In this document: one piece after another, positions 44,125 to 51,796 of the stretch
Layout of the letters: each line of letters begins with the position of its first letter
Position numbering within the stretch: position 1 is the first letter of the stretch
DNA from: Methylococcales bacterium
GTDB lineage: Bacteria > Pseudomonadota > Gammaproteobacteria > Methylococcales > Methylomonadaceae
Assembly (NCBI GenBank): GCA_026398895.1
Contig: JAPLRZ010000059.1
Location: 57,726-109,773, forward strand
Direction: 5' to 3'
DNA length: 52,048 nt
Notes under the pieces: model-generated
The model's database searches: none
What the model saw: the letters and a program-made list of their open reading frames with translations, nothing else
What the model was told of the DNA's origin: nothing
Made by a program: the position numbers and the translations under genes

Positions 44125-45480
44125 ATGAATCAGCCTATTCGTTCAATACTTTCTGCATTGTGCAATCGCCAGCGGTTAACGCTTGCGTTGGGCTTGGTGC
44201 TGGTATTAGGCGTGGTGCTGTTTAATAGTTTAGTAGCAGTTGATGTCAACGGCTGGAGTAGTGGTTTCACTCATCCATTACACGGTGGCGATCATTTTCT
44301 AACCATGTTGGCGGTCGGTATCTGGGCAGCGCAATTGCGTGGCAAAGCAATTTGGTTATTGCCGCTCACTTTCGTGGGCGTGATGAGTTTAGGTGGTTTA
44401 GCAGGCGCGGCTGGGTTATTTATTCCCAGCGCAGAACTGATTATTCTCTTGTCTGGCTTGGTGTTCAGTGTCTTTATTGTCCGCAAAATCCGTTTTAGTA
44501 GTCAAACCAATGTCATCATCGTGGCGTTTTTCGCATTTTTTCATGGTTTTGCACACGGGCAAGAAATATCAACGTCTGCCAGTTTAATTTCTTATACCTT
44601 AGGTTTCATGGTAGCGACCTTGCTACTACACGGCGCGGGTATTTTAATCGTGCGCTTGCTGGTGGTTATTTTCGCGTTATTCATTAGTCATTTAGCGACT
44701 GTACAGTCATCGGTTAATAATCTGCTAGTTAAAGCACCTGTACAAACCACACAAGCTAACAACACACACGAATTTTTCATTGCGGTGCGTCCCATTCCAC
44801 CCGATGATAGTCATGATCGACAACTGCTATACAGTGCTGAAGATGGCGATAGTAGCGGTGTAGGATGGGGTGAGCGTAGCGAAACCCATCATAAACAATC
44901 CGCTATACGATGGGTTTCGGCTATCGCCTCTACCCATTCGACGAAACTCCCATTGTTGCGTGTTATTCATCATGCCTGTTGCTCTATAGCGGCTAAATGG
45001 CTAAGTGCCGATTGGTTAGATAATCAGCTTTTAGGTATTCATTTTTTAACCAGTGGTGCGGGTAAGACTTCGCCCCCCGTTGCGTCGATTAGCCATAACA
45101 CGCCTCGCTTTTGCTCTACTGCTGTTTTTTGTCATTCTGCCACTCACGGCAAACAGGTTTTCAAAACCACCCCAGATTTCGATTTATCACCTGCGTTTCA
45201 TACGCTAGCGACCAGTTTTTTAACCAATGGCGTAGGCGCGACTTCGCCGCCTGTATTGACAGTATCCGCTGTTGTTATTCCATTCGATGTAACCGAGCTT
45301 GCTGTTCGCAACTCGACCCCCTTTAAAAGTTCTACCGCGCTGTCAATCAGCCGCACCCTATTTTCCAACACTTCGGCAATCTCCAAAACGCGATTCAAAT
45401 CGCGCTCGCTTTTGCTTGCAATAAATTTAGTCATTCAGCTTAACGGTAACGATTATTCAATAACAGAGGATTTATCATGA
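44125..45480 (+). CDS. HupE/UreJ-like permease with long C-terminal extension
   Basis: Residues 1-195 are a HupE/UreJ membrane protein: FTHPLHGGDHFLTMLAVGIW, then SAELIILLSGLVFSVFIVRK and FFAFFHGFAHGQEIS, with about six helices and metal-binding histidines. Such proteins take up nickel or cobalt. The frame then runs on for 255 residues with no recognisable domain. The extension is Ser/Thr-rich, includes an inserted inverted repeat (44860-44941), and reads like antisense of a helical protein on the minus strand (45198-45434). Either the original stop was lost or the extension is a real fusion. Its stop overlaps the next hupE start (ATGA). Confidence 0.75.
   Translation: MNQPIRSILSALCNRQRLTLALGLVLVLGVVLFNSLVAVDVNGWSSGFTHPLHGGDHFLTMLAVGIWAAQLRGKAIWLLPLTFVGVMSLGGLAGAAGLFIPSAELIILLSGLVFSVFIVRKIRFSSQTNVIIVAFFAFFHGFAHGQEISTSASLISYTLGFMVATLLLHGAGILIVRLLVVIFALFISHLATVQSSVNNLLVKAPVQTTQANNTHEFFIAVRPIPPDDSHDRQLLYSAEDGDSSGVGWGERSETHHKQSAIRWVSAIASTHSTKLPLLRVIHHACCSIAAKWLSADWLDNQLLGIHFLTSGAGKTSPPVASISHNTPRFCSTAVFCHSATHGKQVFKTTPDFDLSPAFHTLATSFLTNGVGATSPPVLTVSAVVIPFDVTELAVRNSTPFKSSTALSISRTLFSNTSAISKTRFKSRSLLLAINLVIQLNGNDYSITEDLS
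44860..44941 (+). repeat. inverted repeat inside hupE1 reading frame
   Basis: GTAGGATGGGGTGAGCGTAG with CGAAACCCATC is matched by GATGGGTTTCGGCTATCGCC and TCTACCCATTC downstream. This is the widespread proteobacterial repeat of the GTAGGNTGGG-GCGAAACCCA type. It remains in frame, coding VGWGERSETHHKQ ... RWVSAIASTHSTK. Confidence 0.85.
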
Positions 45481-46018
45481 AAAATTATTCATTAAACGGC
45501 GTGTTTTTTTACTGGCGTTATTTTTGCCCGCTTTGGCTCATGCCCATTCGATGACTATTACCGTCATCAATTGGATCAGTGGCTTTAGTCATCCCTTGCA
45601 AGGTTTGGATCATATTATTGCCATGTTAGCAGTGGGCTTTTGGGCAATACAATTGCGTGGCATCGCTTTATGGGCATTGCCGTTGACTTTTATCAGCGTC
45701 ATGAGTGTTGGTGATTTGCTTGGTACGCTAGGTTTAACCATACCAAGTGCGGAGCTGATTATTTTATTGTCAGGATTGGTATTAAGCGTGTTGGCAGTTA
45801 GAAAAGTGCGTTTTGATATGAAGATTAACGCGCTGATTGTGGCATTTTTTGCTTTTTTTCATGGCTATGCGCACGGTGTTGAAATAGCCGATGCCAGTAA
45901 TTTTTGGTCGTATAGTTTCGGCTTTATTACTGCAACGATATTGCTGCATGGTGCGGGCATGATAACAGCGGTTTTCATGCAATTCGCAATACAAGCAAAA
46001 CATCGTGTTCGTTCATAA
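45477..46018 (+). CDS. second HupE/UreJ-like permease, apparent 1-nt frameshift at start
   Basis: The core WISGFSHPLQGLDHIIAMLA, SAELIILLSGLVLSVLAVRK and FFAFFHGYAHGVEIA is a normal HupE/UreJ membrane protein. The natural start, ATG overlapping the hupE1 stop, is out of frame. With one extra A in the A5 run after the ATG, the N-terminus would read MKKLFIKRRVFLLALFLPAL and then AHAHS, an ideal signal peptide (180 residues in all). As given, the intact frame opens only from a TTG at 45524. The cause may be a sequencing error, slippage expression or early decay. Confidence 0.75.
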
Positions 46019-46074
46019 GTTTACCTTTAACCGATACCGCGTAGTGTGTCGGGGCGCTGTTACAAGCACTTAAA

Positions 46075-46102
46075 TACAGCATTCGTTTTGGCGAATGCTG
46101 TA
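46075..46102. repeat. hairpin after hupE2
   Basis: Arms TACAGCATTCG and CGAATGCTGTA surround TTTTGG. There is no T-run, so it is a weak candidate for a terminator or mRNA-stabilising hairpin. Confidence 0.5.
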
Positions 46103-46146
46103 ACTACGCATCTTATAGTAACTATAAATTCCTTTAGGAGGAAAAC

Positions 46147-46263
46147 ATGAAAAAAGTAATTGCATTATTAATCATGGCAGTGATGGCTGTCGGTTTATCA
46201 GGTTGTATTGATAGTCAAGATGGCGCAGGCGGTAAAATTCCAGCTAAAGACGTACCCAAATAA
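46147..46263 (+). CDS. 38-residue lipoprotein
   Basis: This short gene has an excellent ribosome site (TAGGAGGAAAAC). The product MKKVIALLIMAVMAVGLSGC followed by IDSQDGAGGKIPAKDVPK has a clear lipobox (LSGC) and only 19 mature residues. It is too short for family assignment. Its place inside the hupE-TonB-receptor cluster suggests an envelope role. Confidence 0.65.
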   Translation: MKKVIALLIMAVMAVGLSGCIDSQDGAGGKIPAKDVPK

Positions 46264-46318
46264 CTAACACGTTATGACCCAGATTCCCGTTTTTGAAACT
46301 GGATTTTATTAACTTAGC

Positions 46319-46347
46319 CTCGTTCGCGTGTTTGACACGCGAACGAG
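46319..46347. repeat. 13-bp-arm perfect hairpin
   Basis: CTCGTTCGCGTGT and ACACGCGAACGAG enclose TTG. It lies between two small genes of the cluster and has no T-run. It may act as a processing or stability hairpin rather than a terminator. Confidence 0.6.
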
Positions 46348-46387
46348 AGACCTATCTTCCTATAACTATCATTTAAGGATTTAACTG

Positions 46388-46774
46388 ATGAAAATATTAA
46401 CAAAAGTGTTGATTTCACTGCTTATCGCTCTGTCTATTACGGTTGTTTCTTCACCTGCGTTTGCCGAAGCTGATGCAGGTAGAGTGACTTACAAACCAGC
46501 AGAAGCGATTGATATAGTGGCAGCTAAAATACAAGAAGCCATCGATTCTCTTACCACAGGCGGTGATGCTGAAGCAGTCACTAAATTAGCTAAAACCGCT
46601 CTTGATGGTAGCAAAGAAATTAACGCCAACGACAAAGTGGATGCAAAACGTTCAAAAGCTAATGATGCCTTAAAAAGAGCGATTAAACAGTTAAAAGAGG
46701 GCGACAGACAAGGAGCTGAAACTGAATTAAGAGATGCACACACCAAATTTCTTGATTTGAAAAGCTTGATTTAA
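46388..46774 (+). CDS. small exported helical protein, paralogue 1
   Basis: The 128-residue product has a signal peptide (MKILTKVLISLLIALSITVV ... AFA) and a mature all-helical, Lys/Glu/Ala-rich domain. The end reads KQLKEGDRQGAETELRDAHT followed by KFLDLKSLI. The next gene encodes a paralogue with the same plan (AGDKAGAEEALQKALDDIKS MKGLI). No metal-binding Cys or His cluster is evident. The function is unknown; linkage to metal-uptake genes hints at a periplasmic accessory role. Confidence 0.7.
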   Translation: MKILTKVLISLLIALSITVVSSPAFAEADAGRVTYKPAEAIDIVAAKIQEAIDSLTTGGDAEAVTKLAKTALDGSKEINANDKVDAKRSKANDALKRAIKQLKEGDRQGAETELRDAHTKFLDLKSLI

Positions 46775-46830
46775 TTAACACAGTGACAACAACGAACTCA
46801 CACTCCATTTTTTATTTTAGGAATAATCTT

Positions 46831-47202
46831 ATGAACGTATTAAAAAAAATCTTAACCTCTGCTGTCATCGCACTGGCTATGACTACCTCTTTGACTGTTT
46901 CAGCGGCTGAAAAAACTAAACCCGCACCTGAAGCCGTTGAAATAGCGGTAACAAAAACCGAAGCTGCACTCAGCGCGTTAAAGTCAGGCGCAAGCGATGA
47001 GGAAGTGAATAAGCTGATTAAAGCTGCCTCTGAGTCTACGGGTGAAATTTACTCCAACTACAAATCAGAAAAAGTGCGTGATACCGCAATTATCAAATTA
47101 AAAGCGGTGCGCAAACAAGTCACGGCAGGTGATAAAGCGGGCGCGGAAGAAGCCTTACAAAAAGCCCTTGATGACATTAAAAGCATGAAAGGCTTGATTT
47201 AA
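46831..47202 (+). CDS. small exported helical protein, paralogue 2
   Basis: I start at MNVLKKILTSAVIALAMTTS (123 residues), which gives a signal peptide ending VSAA; the longer reading from 46783 adds non-signal residues. The mature part is a helical domain similar to the preceding gene product (EVNKLIKAASESTGEIYSNY, then KAGAEEALQKAL). The pair probably arose by tandem duplication. The function is unknown. Confidence 0.7.
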   Translation: MNVLKKILTSAVIALAMTTSLTVSAAEKTKPAPEAVEIAVTKTEAALSALKSGASDEEVNKLIKAASESTGEIYSNYKSEKVRDTAIIKLKAVRKQVTAGDKAGAEEALQKALDDIKSMKGLI

Positions 47203-47263
47203 CTCGCACCTTCGCTGTCAGTGCGCTTTTAGCGGTCTGATAGCGAAACTTTGGAGGCTTTAA

Positions 47264-47839
47264 ATGACAATCATAGAACATCACAGCAGTTTATCTAAAA
47301 CATTGATACGAACCCAAGCGGCTATTGCTTTGTTCGTTTTACTGTGGCTAGGTGGATTTGATTTCTTTTTCCCCAGTAATTTTCGCTTGCAAGCGGGTTT
47401 GCATGGGCTGAGTACCATTGCCGCCTTGGTGACAGGGACTTTTTTAACCCATCGCGCTTATCACTTAATGCGTGGCGTACACATTAATTTTAAGTCCTTA
47501 CGTTATTGGACGCTGACCGCCACGGTGTTAAATTTTTTGGGCGTGGCAAGCGGCAACTGGATGTATATGCGCTATCGCGGTGAAGGCGGCGCGAAAGATT
47601 GGATACTGGCGCACACACCAACTTTTCACAATGTGATGATGGAATTTAAAGAATTTATTTCCTTATTTCCGTTTCCGTTGATGCTGGCAGTGACGTTTAT
47701 TTTGTTTTACTACGGTGATGACATTGTCACGCGCCGCGATTTACTTAATTTTGTCGGACTGTTGATTTTAATCGCGTGGCTGTTTTTATTACTGGGCTTT
47801 GTCGCGGGTTTAACACTGGCTAAATTACATTTTGTTTGA
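47264..47839 (+). CDS. four-helix membrane protein with histidines
   Basis: This 191-residue inner-membrane protein has four hydrophobic segments (AAIALFVLLWLGGFDFFF, GLSTIAALVTGTFLTH, WTLTATVLNFLGVASGNW and LLILIAWLFLLLGFVAGLTL). Several histidines stand near membrane edges (GLHGLST, LTHRAYHLM, AHTPTFHNVM), as in haem- or metal-binding membrane proteins. I do not recognise a named family. It follows the helical paralogues and is 8 nt from the next membrane protein gene. Confidence 0.65.
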   Translation: MTIIEHHSSLSKTLIRTQAAIALFVLLWLGGFDFFFPSNFRLQAGLHGLSTIAALVTGTFLTHRAYHLMRGVHINFKSLRYWTLTATVLNFLGVASGNWMYMRYRGEGGAKDWILAHTPTFHNVMMEFKEFISLFPFPLMLAVTFILFYYGDDIVTRRDLLNFVGLLILIAWLFLLLGFVAGLTLAKLHFV

Positions 47840-47847
47840 GAACCATC

Positions 47848-48258
47848 ATGAACGACAACACAGAAAAACATTCATCCCATGAGCTTTTTTCAGGCGTGGT
47901 GATTGCCGCGACTTTATCGCCATTACTGGGTTTTTATACCTTGATGATTACCCATCATATCTCGCGGGTGTCTAAGCCATTAGATCAACTGATCCATTCG
48001 TATGGGCAATGGATACCTGGTTCAGTTGGTAGCGGGGCGTTAGGTAGTACGGGGTCTTATTCAGGAAAACTCGCTTTAGCGTTAATCGTTTGGCTGACAA
48101 GCTGGGCAGTATTTCACGTTCTTTGGCGTAAACAGGAATTATCCATTCAAAGTTGGCTACCAATTTTTTCAGTCGGCTTATTAATTGTCACACTTGGGTT
48201 TATTCACCCTGTTATCGACCCTGTGGTTTTATTCATTCTCAACCTGTTAGAAGTGTAA
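47848..48258 (+). CDS. three-helix membrane protein of metal cluster
   Basis: Starting at MNDNTEKHSSHELF, the 136-residue protein has three membrane segments (SGVVIAATLSPLLGFYTLMI, ALALIVWLTSWAVFHVLW and IFSVGLLIVTLGFIHPVI). It has a Gly/Ser-rich loop (GSVGSGALGSTGSYSG) and scattered histidines. No family is recognised. A CopC-fold gene follows 2 nt later, so the arrangement recalls CopC with a membrane partner (CopD-like role), but sequence support for CopD is lacking. Confidence 0.6.
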   Translation: MNDNTEKHSSHELFSGVVIAATLSPLLGFYTLMITHHISRVSKPLDQLIHSYGQWIPGSVGSGALGSTGSYSGKLALALIVWLTSWAVFHVLWRKQELSIQSWLPIFSVGLLIVTLGFIHPVIDPVVLFILNLLEV

Positions 48259-48260
48259 CT

Positions 48261-48629
48261 ATGAAAAAAATACGCTTAGTTTTTATCAGCCTATTGCTAC
48301 AGCTACTCTGTCAAAACGTGTTTGCCGAAGGCATTTTGATGGAGGTGAAGCCCAAAGACAATTCCGTTGTTTCAGGCTTTGACAATAAAGTGACTTTAGC
48401 ATTTAGCGGTAATGTCAGTGAACGCTCACCCACATTAGTCGTGATAGACAGCACAGGCAAACGTGTAGATAACAAAGACCTTACCTTAACTATCGGTGAC
48501 AAAGACCGCAGTATTCTAAGCGCGACTACTCAAATATTAGCCGCAGGACGTTATGTCATTCGCTACCGCGTAGTGACTAAAGACGGCTTAGTTGTCAGTG
48601 GTATTTGTCGATTTGAGATTAAAGTATGA
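48261..48629 (+). CDS. CopC-fold periplasmic protein lacking copper ligands
   Basis: I start at MKKIRLVFISLLLQLLCQNV (122 residues), a signal peptide ending VFA; the longer frame from 48153 overlaps the upstream gene. The mature domain follows the CopC plan: VKPKDNSVVSGFDNKVTLAF near the start and AGRYVIRYRVVTKDGLVVSG at the end. The usual N-terminal His is absent. The His of the typical DGHPVSG motif is Leu here, so the canonical Cu(II) site is missing. A scaffolding role or another ligand is possible. Its stop overlaps the next gene (ATGA). Confidence 0.75.
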   Translation: MKKIRLVFISLLLQLLCQNVFAEGILMEVKPKDNSVVSGFDNKVTLAFSGNVSERSPTLVVIDSTGKRVDNKDLTLTIGDKDRSILSATTQILAAGRYVIRYRVVTKDGLVVSGICRFEIKV

Positions 48630-49228
48630 AGACAATAATTAGAATATTGCTGTTACTTTTAACAGCGACCAGCACGTTTGCTTCCGTACCACTCGCTCCA
48701 CGCATGGGTGCAGGGGGCAAACTGGATATGTATGGCTGTATGCAGAGCAATGATTATTACATTGCCAACTTTGCCGCTTATCCCATTACGCAACAATCAA
48801 CAGATAAAAAAACACTCATTATTCCGCAATGTGTGGATTCGCCTTACACGGGAAATACCCAAATTAGCATTGATTTATTGGATCGAGACGTAAGACGTAA
48901 ACCCGTGTGGATAAAAGTGTTTGACAATCACCAAGCCTTAATTGCCCAAACCGACCCCGCAGTAGCCAAGCAAGGTGTGATTACCACCGCTGTTAATTTT
49001 CCCCATCAAGGGCAATATGATGTAGTGCTGTATGTGGAAGACAACGAATTAAACACTAATCCCGAAGCCAGTGCGTTACATATTCAGCTCAAAATCGCAA
49101 TGACAACCGCAGGTGCGCCTGCATCAGCAGGCGGTTTTTTAACAGTAGCGATTGGGATTGTCTTGTTAGCATTAATACTGGGGTTTTTAATACCTCGTCA
49201 GCTAAAACCAAAAAAATCAGCAATCTAA
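48626..49228 (+). CDS. periplasmic protein with C-terminal membrane anchor
   Basis: The 200-residue protein has a signal peptide (MKTIIRILLLLLTATSTFAS) and a beta-rich periplasmic domain with two cysteines (MYGCMQSNDYY, IIPQCVDSPY), probably disulfide-linked. One C-terminal membrane helix (FLTVAIGIVLLALILGFLI) is followed by a basic tail. No named family is recognised. Translational coupling to the CopC-fold gene suggests a joint function. Confidence 0.65.
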   Translation: MKTIIRILLLLLTATSTFASVPLAPRMGAGGKLDMYGCMQSNDYYIANFAAYPITQQSTDKKTLIIPQCVDSPYTGNTQISIDLLDRDVRRKPVWIKVFDNHQALIAQTDPAVAKQGVITTAVNFPHQGQYDVVLYVEDNELNTNPEASALHIQLKIAMTTAGAPASAGGFLTVAIGIVLLALILGFLIPRQLKPKKSAI

Positions 49229-49270
49229 AAAATATTTCAACATCACATAATAATAATACCGAGGCAAAAA

Positions 49271-51472
49271 ATGCACATCCAACAGATCGTCCCATTAAAC
49301 CTATCCTGCAAATCGCAAACCCTACGCTTGCAAAAAGCAGGTTTAGTGATAGCCGCTTGTCTATTGATGCTTAATTATGCAGGCAATGCACACGCCGCCG
49401 ATAAGACTAAAGACAAGGTCAATAAGCCGATTAAAACCCAATCTAAAGCCAAAGTCGAAAAGTCGATAGAGCTTACTGAGATGGAAGTCACCGCTACACA
49501 ACGAGCCGATGATTTAGTGGGCATTGCGGGTAGCGCGTCACAAGGTAATGTCGGGCAAGAACAATTAAAATATCGCCCAATTACCCGACCCAGTGAAATT
49601 TTAGAAACTGTTCCAGGTATGATTTCCTCACAACATAGCGGCGAGGGTAAAGCCAGTCAATATTATTTACGCGGTTTTAATTTAGATCACGGCACCGATT
49701 TTTTAACGCAAATCGATGGTGTACCTGTGAACATGGCTTCGCATTCGCACGGTCAAGGTTGGATGGATACTAACTTTTTAATTCCCGAAATGGTAAAAAC
49801 CGTTAGCTATCAAAAAGGTAACTACTATGCTGAAAACGGTGATTTTTCCAGTACAGGTGCGGCAAATATTCAATATTTCAATGAATTACCCACTAACACC
49901 GTTAAATTTACGGGCGGAAGTTTTGATTATTACCGTGGTTTAGGCATGGGATCACGCAAACTAGGCAATGGTAATTTATTGTTTGCAGGGGAAACCGTCC
50001 ACAATAACGGCCCTTGGTCGGTAGGCAATGACTACATGAAATTTAACGGTGTATTGCGTTACAGTGAAGAGTACGCAAAATCGGGTTGGAATATCACCGC
50101 AATGGCTTATAAAGCCGCGTGGGGTTCGACTGACCAAATTCCTAAACGCGCCGTGTTAGATGGAACGCTCAACCGTTTTGGTAATATCGATCCCACCGAT
50201 GGCGGCAATAGTCAGCGTTATAGCTTAACAGGTGAATGGCATCGGCATTCTAACGATAGCGAAAGCAAAGTCATCGCCTACGGGCTATTTTCTAAGTTGA
50301 ATTTATTTTCCAACTTTACTTATTTTTTAAGTAATCCTGTGCAAGGTGACCAGTTCGGACAACCCGATCAACGCTATACCACAGGCTTAAAAGCCACTCA
50401 CACCTTTTTTCATAAAATTGGCAGTGCGGAATCAGAAACCACCCTCGGTTTACAAGTGCGTAACGATAATGTTAAAAATGGTTTAACCCTCACCCAAGCC
50501 AGACAACAGCATGACATTGTGCGCCAAGATAGTATTTGGATTACCAACATCAGCCCCTACCTAGAAAATAAAACCCGTTGGAATGATTGGTTTCGTAGCA
50601 CTGTCGGCGTGCGTTTTGATGGCTATCGTTTTAATGTCAACAACAGTAATCAGTCGGCAAATAATGGTACCCAAACCGCTGGTATGTTTAGTCCAAAACT
50701 GGGTTTAATTTTTGGCCCGTGGGCAAATACTGAGCTTTATTTAAATGGTGGCTTAGGCTTTCACAGTAATGATGCACGCGGCATTAACACCCAAGTTGAT
50801 CCTGTTACAGGTTCATCTACTGATGCTAGTGGCAATCAAATTAACAAAGCCGCTCCCTTAGCGCGGACTTATGGTGCAGAAGTCGGTGCGAGAACAACGT
50901 GGGTAAAAGGCTTACAAAGCACGTTAGCTGTTTGGTGGTTAGACATTGATTCTGAACTGTTATTTGTCGGTGATGCAGGGACTACCGAAGCCAGTCGCCC
51001 CAGTCGCCGCTATGGGGTGGAATGGGCAAACTTTTATTCACCCACTGATTGGATGACTTTTGATATGGATTTAAGTATGTCTAAATCACGGTTTCGTGGC
51101 AATGATCCAGCAGGCAATTACATTCCTGGTTCTGTGGGTACAGTGTTAGCGACAGGCGCGACCGTCCATGATGTCTGGGGTGGATTTTTTGGTGGTCCAC
51201 GGTTACGTTTCTTTGGCCCACGTTCATTAATTGAGGATAACAGTGCGCGTTCCAGCGCGACCATTTTGTTATCAGGCATGGTCGGTTACAAATTCAACCC
51301 AACGTGGACAGTACAAGCCGAAGCCTTCAACCTGCTTAACCGCAAAGATAGTGGCATAGACTATTACTATACCTCACGCTTACCTAATGAAGATGCGGCG
51401 GGCGTAGCTGACAAGCATTTTCACCCTGTTGAACCGATTAGTTTTCGCTTGAGTATCTCTGCAAATTTTTAA
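49271..51472 (+). CDS. TonB-dependent outer-membrane receptor
   Basis: This 733-residue receptor has an N-terminal signal region (AGLVIAACLLMLNYAGNAHA), a Lys-rich spacer and a TonB box-like ELTEMEVTATQ. The plug domain (PSEILETVPGMISSQHSGEG ... YYLRGFNLDHGTDFLTQIDG) contains the histidine-rich SHSHGQGW. A 22-strand barrel ends in the C-terminal Phe of ISANF. The His-rich plug and its linkage to HupE-like permeases suggest uptake of a metal or metal complex (nickel, cobalt or copper are candidates). A GAGG site precedes the ATG. It closes the cluster that starts at hupE1. Confidence 0.9.
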   Translation: MHIQQIVPLNLSCKSQTLRLQKAGLVIAACLLMLNYAGNAHAADKTKDKVNKPIKTQSKAKVEKSIELTEMEVTATQRADDLVGIAGSASQGNVGQEQLKYRPITRPSEILETVPGMISSQHSGEGKASQYYLRGFNLDHGTDFLTQIDGVPVNMASHSHGQGWMDTNFLIPEMVKTVSYQKGNYYAENGDFSSTGAANIQYFNELPTNTVKFTGGSFDYYRGLGMGSRKLGNGNLLFAGETVHNNGPWSVGNDYMKFNGVLRYSEEYAKSGWNITAMAYKAAWGSTDQIPKRAVLDGTLNRFGNIDPTDGGNSQRYSLTGEWHRHSNDSESKVIAYGLFSKLNLFSNFTYFLSNPVQGDQFGQPDQRYTTGLKATHTFFHKIGSAESETTLGLQVRNDNVKNGLTLTQARQQHDIVRQDSIWITNISPYLENKTRWNDWFRSTVGVRFDGYRFNVNNSNQSANNGTQTAGMFSPKLGLIFGPWANTELYLNGGLGFHSNDARGINTQVDPVTGSSTDASGNQINKAAPLARTYGAEVGARTTWVKGLQSTLAVWWLDIDSELLFVGDAGTTEASRPSRRYGVEWANFYSPTDWMTFDMDLSMSKSRFRGNDPAGNYIPGSVGTVLATGATVHDVWGGFFGGPRLRFFGPRSLIEDNSARSSATILLSGMVGYKFNPTWTVQAEAFNLLNRKDSGIDYYYTSRLPNEDAAGVADKHFHPVEPISFRLSISANF

Positions 51473-51489
51473 GCATTCAATCACATAGA

Positions 51490-51516
51490 GCGCAATAAGA
51501 TTATCGTCTATTGCGC
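51490..51516 (+). terminator. hairpin after TonB receptor gene
   Basis: Arms GCGCAATA and TATTGCGC lie 17 nt after the stop codon. There is no long T-run, so termination is plausible but weak. Confidence 0.45.
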
Positions 51517-51796
51517 CCGTTGTTTACTTACATCGAAATAGCCTATGAGTGTTGAAATCTAGTCAGTTCATATATTTAGAAAGTAAGCTATTGATTTAAA
51601 AATACTTTTATTATCTGTATTTTTTATTGGTACGCGCATTGGTACACAAAAAATCAAGGCTTAACTGATATTAGATAGCACGGCTTGATTCTATAACAAT
51701 CAATTATAGTTATTTAATGCTGCTATCAATGATCAGTGAAAAGTGGTTACTTAGTGGCAGTCATCACCAATGAACAATCTTTGACCACTGAATAAA

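Noticed and set aside
51630..51660. GGTACGCGCATTGGTACACA, resembling sequence near phage-type integrase sites
   Set aside because: There is no integrase gene, tRNA end or matching second copy in the window.
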